From positions 1-35,683 of the forward strand of contig NZ_CAMKRR010000023.1 in assembly GCF_946415235.1 (NCBI RefSeq): a stretch of 35,683 bases of DNA, read 5' to 3'. The stretch is from an uncultured Ruminococcus sp. GTDB lineage: Bacteria > Bacillota > Clostridia > Oscillospirales > Ruminococcaceae. The position numbers were made by a program, and so were the translations under genes. Position 1 is the first letter of the stretch. The number at the start of each line of letters is the position of its first letter. The notes under the pieces are model-generated. The model was given only the letters and a program-made list of their open reading frames with translations, did no database searches and had not been told where the DNA came from. This document shows, piece after piece, positions 15,301-23,269 of this stretch.

Positions 15301-17393
15301 GTTCCGGCAGACTTTGTAAGGCTTACAAGATTTGTGTTATTTCCAACGAATGTAGCCTTATTATCAGCTGAATCTGTTGACACTGAGCTTTCAATCAGCA
15401 TTAATCCATCAGGCAGAGGAAGTTCAAATCTTACATCTGAATTCTCGCTGCTATTTATGCCTGAGCTTATCCAGTCATTAAGATCATATTTTATGCTGAA
15501 ATTTGCTGCTCCGCCAACGATGCTGGTAGCTGTGCTTACATTCACAACAGGTGTAGCATTGTGAAACACAGTCGCTCTTTCATCATTCAGCGAGCTGCAT
15601 CCTGCAAAAGCATATTCAGCGAACTTAAAGAATCCTGCCTTCTGACCAAGATCAGACAGACTGATACAGTTTTCAAAAGCGTTATTTCTTACCTCATCAA
15701 TATTCTTTGGAAGTATGGCACTTGTAAGGGAATTGCAATCCTTGAATGATCTGCTGCAGATAACAGAAATTCCGTCCGGAATATCAATTTCTTTAAGCGA
15801 TAAACAGTTTTCAAACGCTGCATCGCCTATTGTAGTAACCGTTTCAGGAAGATCAATCTTTTCAATTGAAACGCAGTTCATAAATGAAACTACGCCAATT
15901 GTTTGAAGAGAAGAAGGCAGCTTAACTTCCTTCAGAGAGATATCATCTGTAAACAAGCCACTGTTATGTGAACAGCAAAGTTCTTTTATACTATCAGGCA
16001 GAGATACTTTTTCTAATGTATCACAGCTTCCAAATGCACCTCCGCCGAGTTGCTTAACAGATTCCGGTACACTGATCTCTTTAATGTTATCACAGTTATA
16101 AAAGCATTCCTCTCCTATTTCAACGGTATTTTCAGGTATTGATATTGAAGAGAGATTAATACAATCCTCAAATGCTGCTTCTCCTAAATAAACTATACTG
16201 TCATGAAGTTTTATCGAAGGGAGTGCGTAACAGCAACTGAATGTACCATTCTCAACCCTTGTAACAGCATCAGGGATATTAACTTCTTCAAGTGAAATGC
16301 ATTCGCTGAACGCAAAAGCGCCTAATTTATTTACATTCTCAGGAATAGAAATGCTCTTTAATAAATCGCAGCCTGAAAATGTATAGTCTCCGATCTCAAC
16401 AAGCTCTTCCGGAAAAGCTACCTGCTCAAGCGCAGAACAGTTTGTGAACATACCGACGCCGTTCTTTGAGTTAAGTACTGTTATCTCTTTAGGCAGCTTT
16501 GCTTTGGAAAGCTTTTCGCAGTTTGCAAAAATACCATATCCAAGAGAAGTAACTGTATCAGGTATTTCAATACTTTCAAGGCCGCTTCCTGCAAATGCCA
16601 TATTACCTATAGCAGTTACTGTTTCAGGTATACTGAAATCTATGAGCGAAATACATTGTGAAAAAGAATTCTTACCGATATAATCTATATTATTCAGTTT
16701 TATATCTGATAGTTTAGTACAGCCGCTGAATGTATTATCTTCTATTCGTGATATAGAATTAGGAATAGTAATAGATTTAAGACTGCTACAGCCTGAAAAA
16801 GCTCCATCCTGGATGCTTATTACGCTTTCAGGGATATCAATCAAAGTAAGTGAGCTGCAACCGTTGAATGCATCATGGTTTATCCTTTTTATGCTTTCAG
16901 GTATCTTTATTGATGTGATTTTTACATTGCCGGAAAATGCTGCATAACCGATTTCTGTTACAGATAATCCGCCAAGTGTTTCAGGTATATTGACTTCAGT
17001 CTCTTCACCGGTATAGCTGTCAATAACTGCATTTCCGCCCGAAATATAGTATTTATATCCGTTTTCTTCAGCCATTGACGCAGTTCTTAAAGAAATGCTT
17101 TTAGTAGTTTCAGTGTATGATAATGTTGGCAAAATTACCGAATTGTCTAATAATGATGTTCCCGATGATACAATGTCGGCGTTTTTTACTGAATCTTCCG
17201 GAACAAAATCAATGATACCATTGATTACTGCTTCAGCATCAACAGAACTTACATCATCCAATGAAAGATCAATATTTGATGATTCAGCAGAAATTCCCTG
17301 AACAATTGCAGGGAGAGAAGAATTTGCACATAGTACTGTCATCACAAGTGTACTACTGATCATAGATTTGCATAGTTTACTAAAACTTCTCAT
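12366..17393 (-). CDS. LPXTG-anchored surface protein with LRR_5 repeats and Ig-like domains
   Basis: The 1675-residue protein begins at ATG 17393 behind AAAGGAG. Order of parts: signal peptide (1 to about 36, ending GISA), spacer, then about 20 BspA-type LRR_5 repeats of 23 residues (113 to about 609; unit like AFSGCSSLKSITIPNSISRI). Next come strand-rich adhesin-like modules (615-830), a long charged region (830-1300) and a Cna_B/carboxypeptidase-regulatory-like module (about 1340-1410, EAGSYAWDVPEGRYYVTCEKEG). Then follow a Big_5-like module (APAVKGFSLDENTINVEFNK) and a Big_2-like module (ADSSIATVDNNGVIKAVSSG). It ends with LPQTG (1634-1638), a hydrophobic stretch and a KKEEQ tail. Sortase would attach it to peptidoglycan. 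It is probably an adhesin or binding protein for a host or plant surface. It is a monocistronic minus-strand gene in an AT-rich island and appears intact. Confidence 0.9.
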   Translation of the reverse strand: MRSFSKLCKSMISSTLVMTVLCANSSLPAIVQGISAESSNIDLSLDDVSSVDAEAVINGIIDFVPEDSVKNADIVSSGTSLLDNSVILPTLSYTETTKSISLRTASMAEENGYKYYISGGNAVIDSYTGEETEVNIPETLGGLSVTEIGYAAFSGNVKITSIKIPESIKRINHDAFNGCSSLTLIDIPESVISIQDGAFSGCSSLKSITIPNSISRIEDNTFSGCTKLSDIKLNNIDYIGKNSFSQCISLIDFSIPETVTAIGNMAFAGSGLESIEIPDTVTSLGYGIFANCEKLSKAKLPKEITVLNSKNGVGMFTNCSALEQVAFPEELVEIGDYTFSGCDLLKSISIPENVNKLGAFAFSECISLEEVNIPDAVTRVENGTFSCCYALPSIKLHDSIVYLGEAAFEDCINLSSISIPENTVEIGEECFYNCDNIKEISVPESVKQLGGGAFGSCDTLEKVSLPDSIKELCCSHNSGLFTDDISLKEVKLPSSLQTIGVVSFMNCVSIEKIDLPETVTTIGDAAFENCLSLKEIDIPDGISVICSRSFKDCNSLTSAILPKNIDEVRNNAFENCISLSDLGQKAGFFKFAEYAFAGCSSLNDERATVFHNATPVVNVSTATSIVGGAANFSIKYDLNDWISSGINSSENSDVRFELPLPDGLMLIESSVSTDSADNKATFVGNNTNLVSLTKSAGTLRFSARIEAYNADAYTINPRISFYSHNYSWTQRLPIISLTVPEITISAQSNVSSLNCNVYGIAEPGKKVKIYVDEKLAGDTVANEYTGKYVAEISLPEKNDSNEYTIYAVCGISKTDEIRVVYSDEKPSISKVEMIYCTHAPSDTNAYMETLDITGAFTKGERSVVQFYPAGNIQFRIKANHSERISTILVKSQKGSESKYLIAKYDEKGGFWITPEDQYFDETNHNYVPGSLNIIIFEKTKDIIDEAEIDEFFDNLNMEDAENEVIEIDDNSAISSLKNNDGDILTDCYCFSSDSIKINNEEIKAKDIILAPEKYGYEKLSKKKVSDGVTFSIYSKTIRYNEIKENDSAFFDKLLFKKVNEAYSNAGRNNYSLTDYVVFSQVVIADDGSVPAYINIQADAEKDREQFTEVKNNRDIVKHLHSSKELILSSYTSLSDGYEDSDDEKSVGEKAAEKANKSAIENIKDQFLHFFVTDDDVKNVIDQVDELNDELEGLTEEDSSEEPASTGNKVADQQKKKVDNLKNSYKVWESWNKFWLKKVHGPKELLVPILDGMDELVPDVLDKQFESDKPKLEPLDENWEGWDNEYGADAKVNFILDPSGIVYEGIRSKTVSGAIVTCYMLNEDTGAWEKWNAEDYDQKNPLVTDEAGSYAWDVPEGRYYVTCEKEGFDLIKSEEFEVAPPKFDLDFNLLNTGAPAVKGFSLDENTINVEFNKVMDISTINGESVAVNGCNGDISVEPQLYSKDDKYTDKFVIKGDFSSSTELKLIINNKAADYTGTGINEYSADISNIYADLMLNEESIELEEERTFRITGNKEIVSFTSADSSIATVDNNGVIKAVSSGSTKITAIDKNGKEAVLVVNVKEIENSNYANMICNWAVWDYQGRTIKRVESTEVSVADDKYEIKMKDKEGNILDIYTIDPETAEGTNSAGEVVSLPQTGNNSMINLLFVFGAFMLIGIGLYAVIASRNNRSKKEEQ

Positions 17394-17720
17394 AATCTGA
17401 CTCCTTTTACATTATTTGATAATGCGGAATAAACAAACGTATTTTGAACATGGTACTATAAAACATTATCATCTCCCATCATATATAGTTTTTGATTTCA
17501 AACAGCAAAGAACAAATACCAGATTCAACACACAATGTCCTTATTTAAATATAAATGCATTACTCAATATATTATAAATTAAACTTTTTCTGATGTCTAA
17601 TCTTTTTTTGTTAAAATTATCACATTATTATTTGATGCTTAAAGAACTTTAAGTAATACCACATATAAATAATATTCAACTTTTCTCGCATATAAAAAAA
17701 TATACCATATCATACATAAT
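17394..17720. other. AT-rich divergent intergenic region, left half
   Basis: This region presumably holds the promoter of the minus-strand LPQTG gene, but I see no confident -35/-10 pair. A TATAGT-like -10 occurs on the minus strand near 17455. No coding frame is supported. Confidence 0.3.
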
Positions 17721-17747
17721 AAAAAGCAGTCATAAGACTGCTTTTTT
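17721..17747. terminator. Bidirectional hairpin terminator in the divergent region
   Basis: AAAAAGCAGTC (17721-17731) pairs perfectly with GACTGCTTTTT (17736-17746), ATAA loop. It lies between two divergent genes where no gene end is seen, so it either insulates them or ends a short RNA. Confidence 0.75.
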
Positions 17748-17782
17748 AAGTTACAATATGCTCTAATGCAAATAGTTACAAA

Positions 17783-17801
17783 TGTCACACATGAAGTGAC
17801 A
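17783..17801. promoter_or_regulatory. TGTCAC-N7-GTGACA inverted repeat, possible operator
   Basis: TGTCAC (17783-17788) and GTGACA (17796-17801) form a 6-7-6 palindrome with centre spacing of about one and a half helical turns. A second palindrome ATGATATCAT lies at 17838-17847. Both are upstream of the propeller-protein gene. No regulator can be named. Confidence 0.3.
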
Positions 17802-17870
17802 AATGACATCTTAATAAACGACTGTAATAGTGATAGAATGATATCATACCAAACAGATAAAAAGTGTCAT

Positions 17871-17888
17871 GCGCAGGGCACTTTTAAA
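17871..17888 (+). other. Hairpin upstream of the short leader frame
   Basis: AAAAGTGTC (about 17860-17868) can pair with GGCACTTTT (about 17877-17885), one G-U pair. It is followed by AAATAAC and not a T run. It may be a weak terminator or attenuator ahead of the next gene. Confidence 0.3.
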
Positions 17889-17922
17889 TAACAAATAACT
17901 GTATTTTTTTACGGAGGGCGTG

Positions 17923-17976
17923 ATGCAGAGAAGGCTTTCAGCAAAACATACAGAGTATTATCAGGTTCAGTCATAA
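17923..17976 (+). CDS. Possible 17-residue leader peptide
   Basis: GGAGGG at 17913-17918 precedes ATG 17923, which opens MQRRLSAKHTEYYQVQS and a TAA at 17974-17976, 40 nt before the next gene. The good ribosome site suggests translation. It could be a leader or the stump of a deleted gene. Confidence 0.25.
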   Translation: MQRRLSAKHTEYYQVQS

Positions 17977-18016
17977 AATCAACCTATGAAAATATTATTG
18001 CAAAGGAGAGATCAAT

Positions 18017-20746
18017 ATGAGTATGTACGATCTTATCGGTCAGTATCCAGATAATAAGGATTTGCAGGGGTTAGCCACAGAGTTTCAAGGAGTATGCCAT
18101 GATAACGAGAACTGGTATTTTACTCAGAATGGATATCTATGGAAATTCCCTCGCACAACTAATTTCTATAATGGCTTTTATACATCTGAGGATGTAAGAA
18201 TTGACAAAAATAACAACGTCAATGTATTACGTAGGCCTTCTAAAATATTCAAACGTGCATCAGAAGGGGAAAATATGCATTTGGGAGATATCGATTATTA
18301 TAAGGGATATATTTTTGTTCCTCTTGAAAACAAAAATAACGGAACAAGATCTGTCAGAATATACAGAGCAAGTGATCTGGTACTTATAAACGAACAGCGC
18401 ATCAAGAGATATGATGGCAAATACTTTACTGCTCTGGCATGGCTTGCTATAAATCCTAATAATGGATTGCTCTATACTTCCGATCATAATATAAGCCAGT
18501 TTGAACTTAAGGGTGCTGAAGAAGGACGTTCTGTGGGACTACAGGTCTACACAATAGGCGATGTTACAAAGCCTAATCCGTTAAAAATACATTCTGTGGC
18601 TGACATATACGATTCACAGATGAAGCCGGTTGATATCATGTATACTCAGGGAGGCTGCTTCGACGAAGAAAATCATATATATATCGTCAACGGAGACGCA
18701 AGGGGAACTCATGCCAATGAAAACGGTGGTATTTCGGTATTCAAGGTATCTTCATGTCCTTCAAAGGACGCTCATGACAAGCTTACAAGACTTGACCATT
18801 CAACACAAAGAGGTCATTTCCGTTATCAGTTTGACGGCCTATGGAACGAGCCCGAAGGTATTACATACTGGGATGTGGATAAATTCATATCAAATAAAAC
18901 CCCAGGCATTCAAGGACAATTGCACGCAATAGTTTTAAATAACGGAATCACTGACAAAATATGTTTTAAACATTACCGTTGTACATGGCTTCCTTTGCCG
19001 GGAAATGTCAAAATAACGAAATATGCCGATCTGCCTAACCAAACTATCGAAATAGAACTGGTCAATATGAGAGTCAATACCACAGTACAGTGGCAACGCA
19101 GCACAGACAAGGTAAACTGGACAGATTTTCGCACACCGTTTAGTTTGAAATATACTACAACCAATGAAGATAAGAACCATTATGTCCGTGCAAAGGTCAC
19201 AGCTGACGGTTACACTGGTGCTCGTTATTCAGAGGCTTGCTTTATAAACCCCGAGAGAATTAGCGGTTATGTAAGAATTGTAGGCGATAACAAAGAGTCA
19301 TACGCTGGCAGTGGGATAGTAAAGGGGGCTGGAGATATTCTCGAGCTCAAACTGATAAATACCCCTCCAAAAATATGGGTAGAATGGGAGAGAAGTAGAG
19401 ATAAGAAGACATGGACCTTCGTAGAAAGAATAAGCGACGCATATTGTGGCGATTATTATTCGAAAGCCAGTGATGAACAGTATTACTTCCGTGCAAAAGT
19501 CGGCGCATACGGCGGATCAGGATATGGAGGTGTACTTTACTCTAACGAATGTCACATTATCAAAAAACTGAGTGGCAAGATATCTTATACATCATCGATT
19601 TGCTGCGGAAATCCCATAAGTACAGGACTGAGTGGAGAAATCAGCAAACTTCCGAAAGAGATTCTCCATTATCACTGGGAATTAAAAACCTTGATAGATG
19701 ATACCTGGATACCTATTCCGTATGAATATAAACATACTTTTACTCCGCAAGAGGAGTATAAAGGACAACACATTCATTTAAGGATAGATGCGGACGGTTA
19801 TGCAGGCTCAGTTTGTTCGGATGAAGCTGTTGTAAATCCGATGCCAGAACTTACAGGAGGTATCGAATTTACGTCATATATAGTTGAATGCGGAAAAGAA
19901 GTTAAAACCAGGCTTATCGGAAATGTTCAACGGGTTCAGTCAAACAAATTGCATTATCAATGGCAGATAAACAGCAGCTCAAATAATAATGTTGACGAAA
20001 AGGACTTTGCAGATATACCTAATGAGAATAAAAGTACCTATATTCCTAAAATTACTGATGCAGGCAAGGTTATCCGCGTTGTGCTGACGGCAGACGGCAG
20101 AAAAGGAGATATTAAAAGTATTGGAGTAAGAGTCAGCAGGCCACAAAATCCACAAACTGTTACTGTTCCACAATTGGCTGTTAAAAGTCCGTATACAACA
20201 ATAGAAGTAATAAACGCAAAGGCTGATCAGGAATATGTTATTTCTGATTCAGCATCAGCACCTGAGAACTGGGATAAAGCAACATATCCATTAAAAGACG
20301 GTTCTTTAAGCTTAAATTGTCAGCGAGGCGTTACCGTCTATGTGCATACGAGATTCAAAGTTTCTTCATCTCAGGCAGATGAAAATAAAAGTACATATAA
20401 TTCAGCATATATCCCCGATCCTAATTATCTTAACAATTTGACTCTGAATTATAACTCAACAGAATTAAAGTTCGGAGATGTATTAAAACTTGAGGTTTCA
20501 CCTTATCCCGAGGATTTCAAGAGCTGGAATGATTCATGCACAGTCAAGTGGTTTATAAATGGCTATGGTGTGGTATTATATGCAGATTATGAATGTACAA
20601 AACCAATAACCCTGAGTACACCGATATCTGACAAAACAGTTTATGTCAAGTGTACAGCAAAATGTGACTCTGTTACTGTAGGAGTCGAAAAACAGGTTGG
20701 TTTATCAAGCATTTATGTTGCTAATTGTTTAATCAGAATCAAATAG
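18017..20746 (+). CDS. Large protein with N-terminal propeller-like region and Ig-like repeats, no signal peptide
   Basis: The 909-residue protein starts at ATG 18017 behind AAAGGAG (18001-18008). Residues about 1-335 look like a beta-propeller or similar repeat fold: GYIFVPLENKNNGTRSVRIY, LAINPNNGLLYTSDHNISQF and YTQGGCFDEENHIYIVNGDA. From about 340 to 720 there are at least four Ig-like repeats, seen from VQWQRSTDKVNW, VEWERSRDKKTWTF, YHWELKTLIDDTW and YQWQINSSS, each followed by a Y-x-x-RAKVTADGY-like strand. The C-terminal 180 residues are strand-rich and unassigned. There is no signal peptide, membrane segment or LPXTG motif, unusual for Ig-like repeat proteins. Export by another route, an intracellular role or loss of an upstream exon-like start are all possible; the strong ribosome site favours this start. 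Confidence 0.75.
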   Translation: MSMYDLIGQYPDNKDLQGLATEFQGVCHDNENWYFTQNGYLWKFPRTTNFYNGFYTSEDVRIDKNNNVNVLRRPSKIFKRASEGENMHLGDIDYYKGYIFVPLENKNNGTRSVRIYRASDLVLINEQRIKRYDGKYFTALAWLAINPNNGLLYTSDHNISQFELKGAEEGRSVGLQVYTIGDVTKPNPLKIHSVADIYDSQMKPVDIMYTQGGCFDEENHIYIVNGDARGTHANENGGISVFKVSSCPSKDAHDKLTRLDHSTQRGHFRYQFDGLWNEPEGITYWDVDKFISNKTPGIQGQLHAIVLNNGITDKICFKHYRCTWLPLPGNVKITKYADLPNQTIEIELVNMRVNTTVQWQRSTDKVNWTDFRTPFSLKYTTTNEDKNHYVRAKVTADGYTGARYSEACFINPERISGYVRIVGDNKESYAGSGIVKGAGDILELKLINTPPKIWVEWERSRDKKTWTFVERISDAYCGDYYSKASDEQYYFRAKVGAYGGSGYGGVLYSNECHIIKKLSGKISYTSSICCGNPISTGLSGEISKLPKEILHYHWELKTLIDDTWIPIPYEYKHTFTPQEEYKGQHIHLRIDADGYAGSVCSDEAVVNPMPELTGGIEFTSYIVECGKEVKTRLIGNVQRVQSNKLHYQWQINSSSNNNVDEKDFADIPNENKSTYIPKITDAGKVIRVVLTADGRKGDIKSIGVRVSRPQNPQTVTVPQLAVKSPYTTIEVINAKADQEYVISDSASAPENWDKATYPLKDGSLSLNCQRGVTVYVHTRFKVSSSQADENKSTYNSAYIPDPNYLNNLTLNYNSTELKFGDVLKLEVSPYPEDFKSWNDSCTVKWFINGYGVVLYADYECTKPITLSTPISDKTVYVKCTAKCDSVTVGVEKQVGLSSIYVANCLIRIK

Positions 20747-20800
20747 GAGCCTCTGAAAAAAATCACTGCAGGCTCACTCTATGGGGCTCGATAAAACTTT

Positions 20801-20832
20801 TGGGAGCAGCTTAATAGGCTGCTCCCATTTTG
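20801..20832 (+). terminator. Intrinsic terminator
   Basis: TGGGAGCAGC (20801-20810) pairs perfectly with GCTGCTCCCA (20818-20827), 7-nt loop, followed by TTTT. Confidence 0.85.
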
Positions 20833-20924
20833 AGTTTATAATAACTATCCGACAAAGGAACCACTAGTGAACAGAGACAGAAATCCCAATTATCAGTATT
20901 TCTCTGTGTGTTGTAATATAAAAA

Positions 20925-21092
20925 ATGACTTTGATTCCTGACAATACAAATACTATTTCCTCTACCACAGAGAAAACTGAGTGCAAAGGCGACACTAACT
21001 GTGGCGGTCAAATAGATATAGCAGATGCGGTACTTATTATGCAGGCCCTTGCAAATCCTAATAAATATGGTTTAGACGGTACAGCAGAGCAT
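20925..21092 (+). pseudogene. Dockerin fragment (first half, Ruminococcus type)
   Basis: The frame contains a Ser/Thr-rich linker and then GDTNCGGQIDIADAVLIMQA with LANPNKYGLDGTAEHA. The first part is the first calcium-binding loop and helix of a type I dockerin; the second is the inter-repeat linker typical of Ruminococcus cellulosomal dockerins. The second half-repeat is missing: after residue 55 the frame runs into unrelated sequence (VHLHSKLEKAWE) and stops at 21134. No catalytic module precedes it. It is a scrap of a cellulosomal gene and supports a cellulolytic Ruminococcus as host or donor. Confidence 0.75.
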
Positions 21093-21094
21093 GC

Positions 21095-21256
21095 AGTACA
21101 TTTACATTCCAAACTTGAAAAAGCATGGGAATGATGAAAGAAGCAGGGGCTACGGAGGAGCTGAAAGCGAAAGATCAGATGGCATGGGTTGGATTAGTGA
21201 ACAACCTGAAAGCGTCGATAGAGGAACAGCTCCTGAGCGAATTGATCTACATTTAA
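21095..21256 (+). pseudogene. tnpV: TnpV-type transposon protein, C-terminal fragment
   Basis: From ATG 21131 the frame reads MMKEAGATEELKAKDQMAWV then GLVNNLKASIEEQLLSELIYI and stops at 21254. This is the characteristic C-terminus of TnpV proteins carried by Clostridial transposons and conjugative elements (..TEELKAxDQMxWVxxMNNI..). HSKLEK in the preceding frame resembles an earlier TnpV segment, suggesting an internal deletion with a frameshift. It abuts the dockerin scrap within about 20 bp. Confidence 0.65.
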
Positions 21257-21272
21257 CAGATAATACAGTACA

Positions 21273-21309
21273 CGAAGCAGTATCGGAAGATAATTCTGAT
21301 ACTGCTTTT
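21273..21309 (+). terminator. Hairpin with T tract after TnpV fragment
   Basis: GAAGCAGTATC can pair with GATACTGCTTT (about ten pairs), followed by TTT. It looks like the TnpV terminator, though the same bases are open in the LPD28-like frame. Confidence 0.4.
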
Positions 21310-21648
21310 TCTGTTCTTGAAGAAGCCAAAAGTCGTATAAGCGAATACATTGACAAGGAATTCGGAAATGAAGCCGATTTCTCGGATCTTTCAAATGTAT
21401 CGCTTGCATTTACTACTGACGAAGACAGTTTTACTCCGATAGAAGTGTATGCTGACCTTGTGGAATACAGGATAGTCACCTTATATGATGATAAGGATGT
21501 AGCTCAAATATTAGGATATAGAGACACATCTGATGCATTAAAAAAGCACGTCGATGATGATAAGCTGAGTCGGCGTTTTGCCGACTCAGGTCAGAATCAT
21601 ATTATGTATATCATAAACGAGTCTGGCTTATATACAGAAAGCTCCTAA
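21300..21648 (+). pseudogene. Chimeric fragment: LPD28-like domain joined to Bro-N antirepressor domain
   Basis: In one frame, EAKSRISEYIDKEFGNEADF plus SDLSNVSLAFTTDED and PIEVYADLVEYRIVTLY resembles the LPD28-type domain of large polyvalent proteins on conjugative elements. After RIVTLY it changes into KDVAQILGYRDTSDALKKHV, SGQNHIMYIINESGLY, the N-terminal part of Bro-N phage antirepressors, missing its first beta strands. The frame ends five residues after SGLY, where Bro-N proteins continue. Both parents are truncated and the join, near 21490, is in frame. The open frame that covers it begins in other fragments, so a functional product is unlikely. Confidence 0.6.
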
Positions 21649-21731
21649 AAGCAAAAATGAACAAATAGTGTAGATGAGTGTTAAATGCCTCCGTTCCATT
21701 TTACGATTATTATATTTAAGCTCTTTAATTC

Positions 21732-21761
21732 TTGACAGTACTAAAGAAAATAAATTATAAT
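21732..21761 (+). promoter_or_regulatory. Promoter of the DUF4304-like / RTX gene pair
   Basis: TTGACA at 21732-21737, 18-bp spacer, TATAAT at 21756-21761. The gene begins 60 nt downstream with AAGGAGG just before ATG 21821. Confidence 0.75.
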
Positions 21762-21820
21762 ATTGACATGGATTTATATCTTTATCCATCAACAAAACTA
21801 TATAAGGAAGGAGGATTCAA

Positions 21821-23221
21821 ATGGGAAGATTTTTCACATCTACGCAGATTCATAATCCAAACCTGCTTGACAGAAACCGGTTTATAAAATTCTTCAGAGA
21901 AGAAATGAAGAAGAATGGCTATGTTACCTGTAACAGCGATGAAAGTGAAATATCCTACATTCTAAGATTTGCAGATGACAAATGGGTGACAATAACTTCA
22001 GAAGCCTATAAGCAAGGCAATCGTTTTTCTCAAACTGATGCAGGCAGGATAGCGAAAATGCTCAAGACGATATGTATCAACACAACTGTTATCGACAGCG
22101 ACTGTGCTATCTTGGAGATGTATGGTGCTGACGAACAAAAGGTTGATACGCTTATTATGGGACGAGCTGACGATTATTTCAGCGAGGATATCCATTTGCC
22201 ATCTGAGAGCGCATGGAAGCCATTTTTAGCCGATAAAAGTTTATGGAATACGCTTTGCGAGATTGTCAAGGATAGTAAGAGCTATACCTTTGTGGAAGAA
22301 GGTTTAGCGAAACTTGCTCCAATCATCGGCATGGACAGTGAGAATATTTTATTCTATCCAGAAGATTCAGATGAAAATGAGCAGACTATTATTCTTGATT
22401 TCAAGAAAGATAAAGCTAAAAAAGAGAAAAAGCTTACATTAAATACCCTGTTCACACAAATATATGGTGAGGCGCTTGAACCATTAGGATTTAAAAAGCC
22501 TAAATTACGTCAGCCGTATTATGTTCGTGTGATCAATGATGAAATTATACATATAATTGGAATCAATGATATGAAGTCGCATCTGGTGGCATTTGGTGGG
22601 GTTGCTACGGTTTATCGTAAAGAACTTTGTCTGGATCATTCATTTCGTCAAAATGAAAGATGGCTTAGAACTTTAATTGATTTCTATGCCAAGTGGCACA
22701 TTTCAGATAAGCCATTTAATCAAGAAATTCAATCAGGTTTTCATTACCATGAATATATTGAGTCAAAATCTTTATCAAAAGCAGTTCAGAACGCATTGAA
22801 CGAGTCAATAACATGGATTCTGCCTGTTCTGAATAATGTAAAAACCCTTAAAGATGTTGCAGATTATGACGAATATGTATTCAAAAACCATATCTCTGTT
22901 ATTTCATTGCCATTACAGGAATCTCTTGCCGCACCATACAGTGATGCATCGATCAGATTCCTTTTAAATGATCCGCTTGCTGATCTTGAACAGAGATATA
23001 CATCTTCATTGAAACTAATAGATGAAGAAGATATACGCTATAATCGCGCACAGGAAGAAATAATGCGTAATAGGAAAGAATATGAGCAGAGATATAATGA
23101 ATCATGCGAGAGGCTTCATATGTTTCTTGAAGATAAAGAAATGCATGATCAGACACTTGAAGAACTGGCAAGGCGCAAAAAATATAATATTGAAATGCTC
23201 AAAAAATACAATGTTTACTGA
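21821..23221 (+). CDS. Cytoplasmic protein of two domains, possible partner/immunity of the RTX protein
   Basis: The 466-residue protein has no signal peptide or membrane segment. Residues 1 to about 195 have the look of small immunity-type domains (WVTITSEAYKQGNRF, TTVIDSDCAILEMYG). Residues about 205-330 (LFTQIYGEALEPLGFKK, YVRVINDEIIHIIGI) resemble DUF4304-like domains. The last 90 residues are a charged coiled coil. The start ATG 21821 has a near-perfect AAGGAGG. The RTX gene begins only 48 nt after its stop and no terminator lies between, so they are co-transcribed. A role as cytoplasmic partner or immunity protein is inferred from position and domain style; a direct family match cannot be claimed. 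Confidence 0.6.
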   Translation: MGRFFTSTQIHNPNLLDRNRFIKFFREEMKKNGYVTCNSDESEISYILRFADDKWVTITSEAYKQGNRFSQTDAGRIAKMLKTICINTTVIDSDCAILEMYGADEQKVDTLIMGRADDYFSEDIHLPSESAWKPFLADKSLWNTLCEIVKDSKSYTFVEEGLAKLAPIIGMDSENILFYPEDSDENEQTIILDFKKDKAKKEKKLTLNTLFTQIYGEALEPLGFKKPKLRQPYYVRVINDEIIHIIGINDMKSHLVAFGGVATVYRKELCLDHSFRQNERWLRTLIDFYAKWHISDKPFNQEIQSGFHYHEYIESKSLSKAVQNALNESITWILPVLNNVKTLKDVADYDEYVFKNHISVISLPLQESLAAPYSDASIRFLLNDPLADLEQRYTSSLKLIDEEDIRYNRAQEEIMRNRKEYEQRYNESCERLHMFLEDKEMHDQTLEELARRKKYNIEMLKKYNVY

Positions 23222-23269
23222 TTCAAATCATATTTTATGATCTACTAATTAATTTGAAAGGAAAAAAAG

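Noticed and set aside
12440..17301. Several plus-strand frames of 60-107 residues
   Set aside because: All lie antisense to the 1675-residue LPQTG protein, lack ribosome sites and reflect its repeats.
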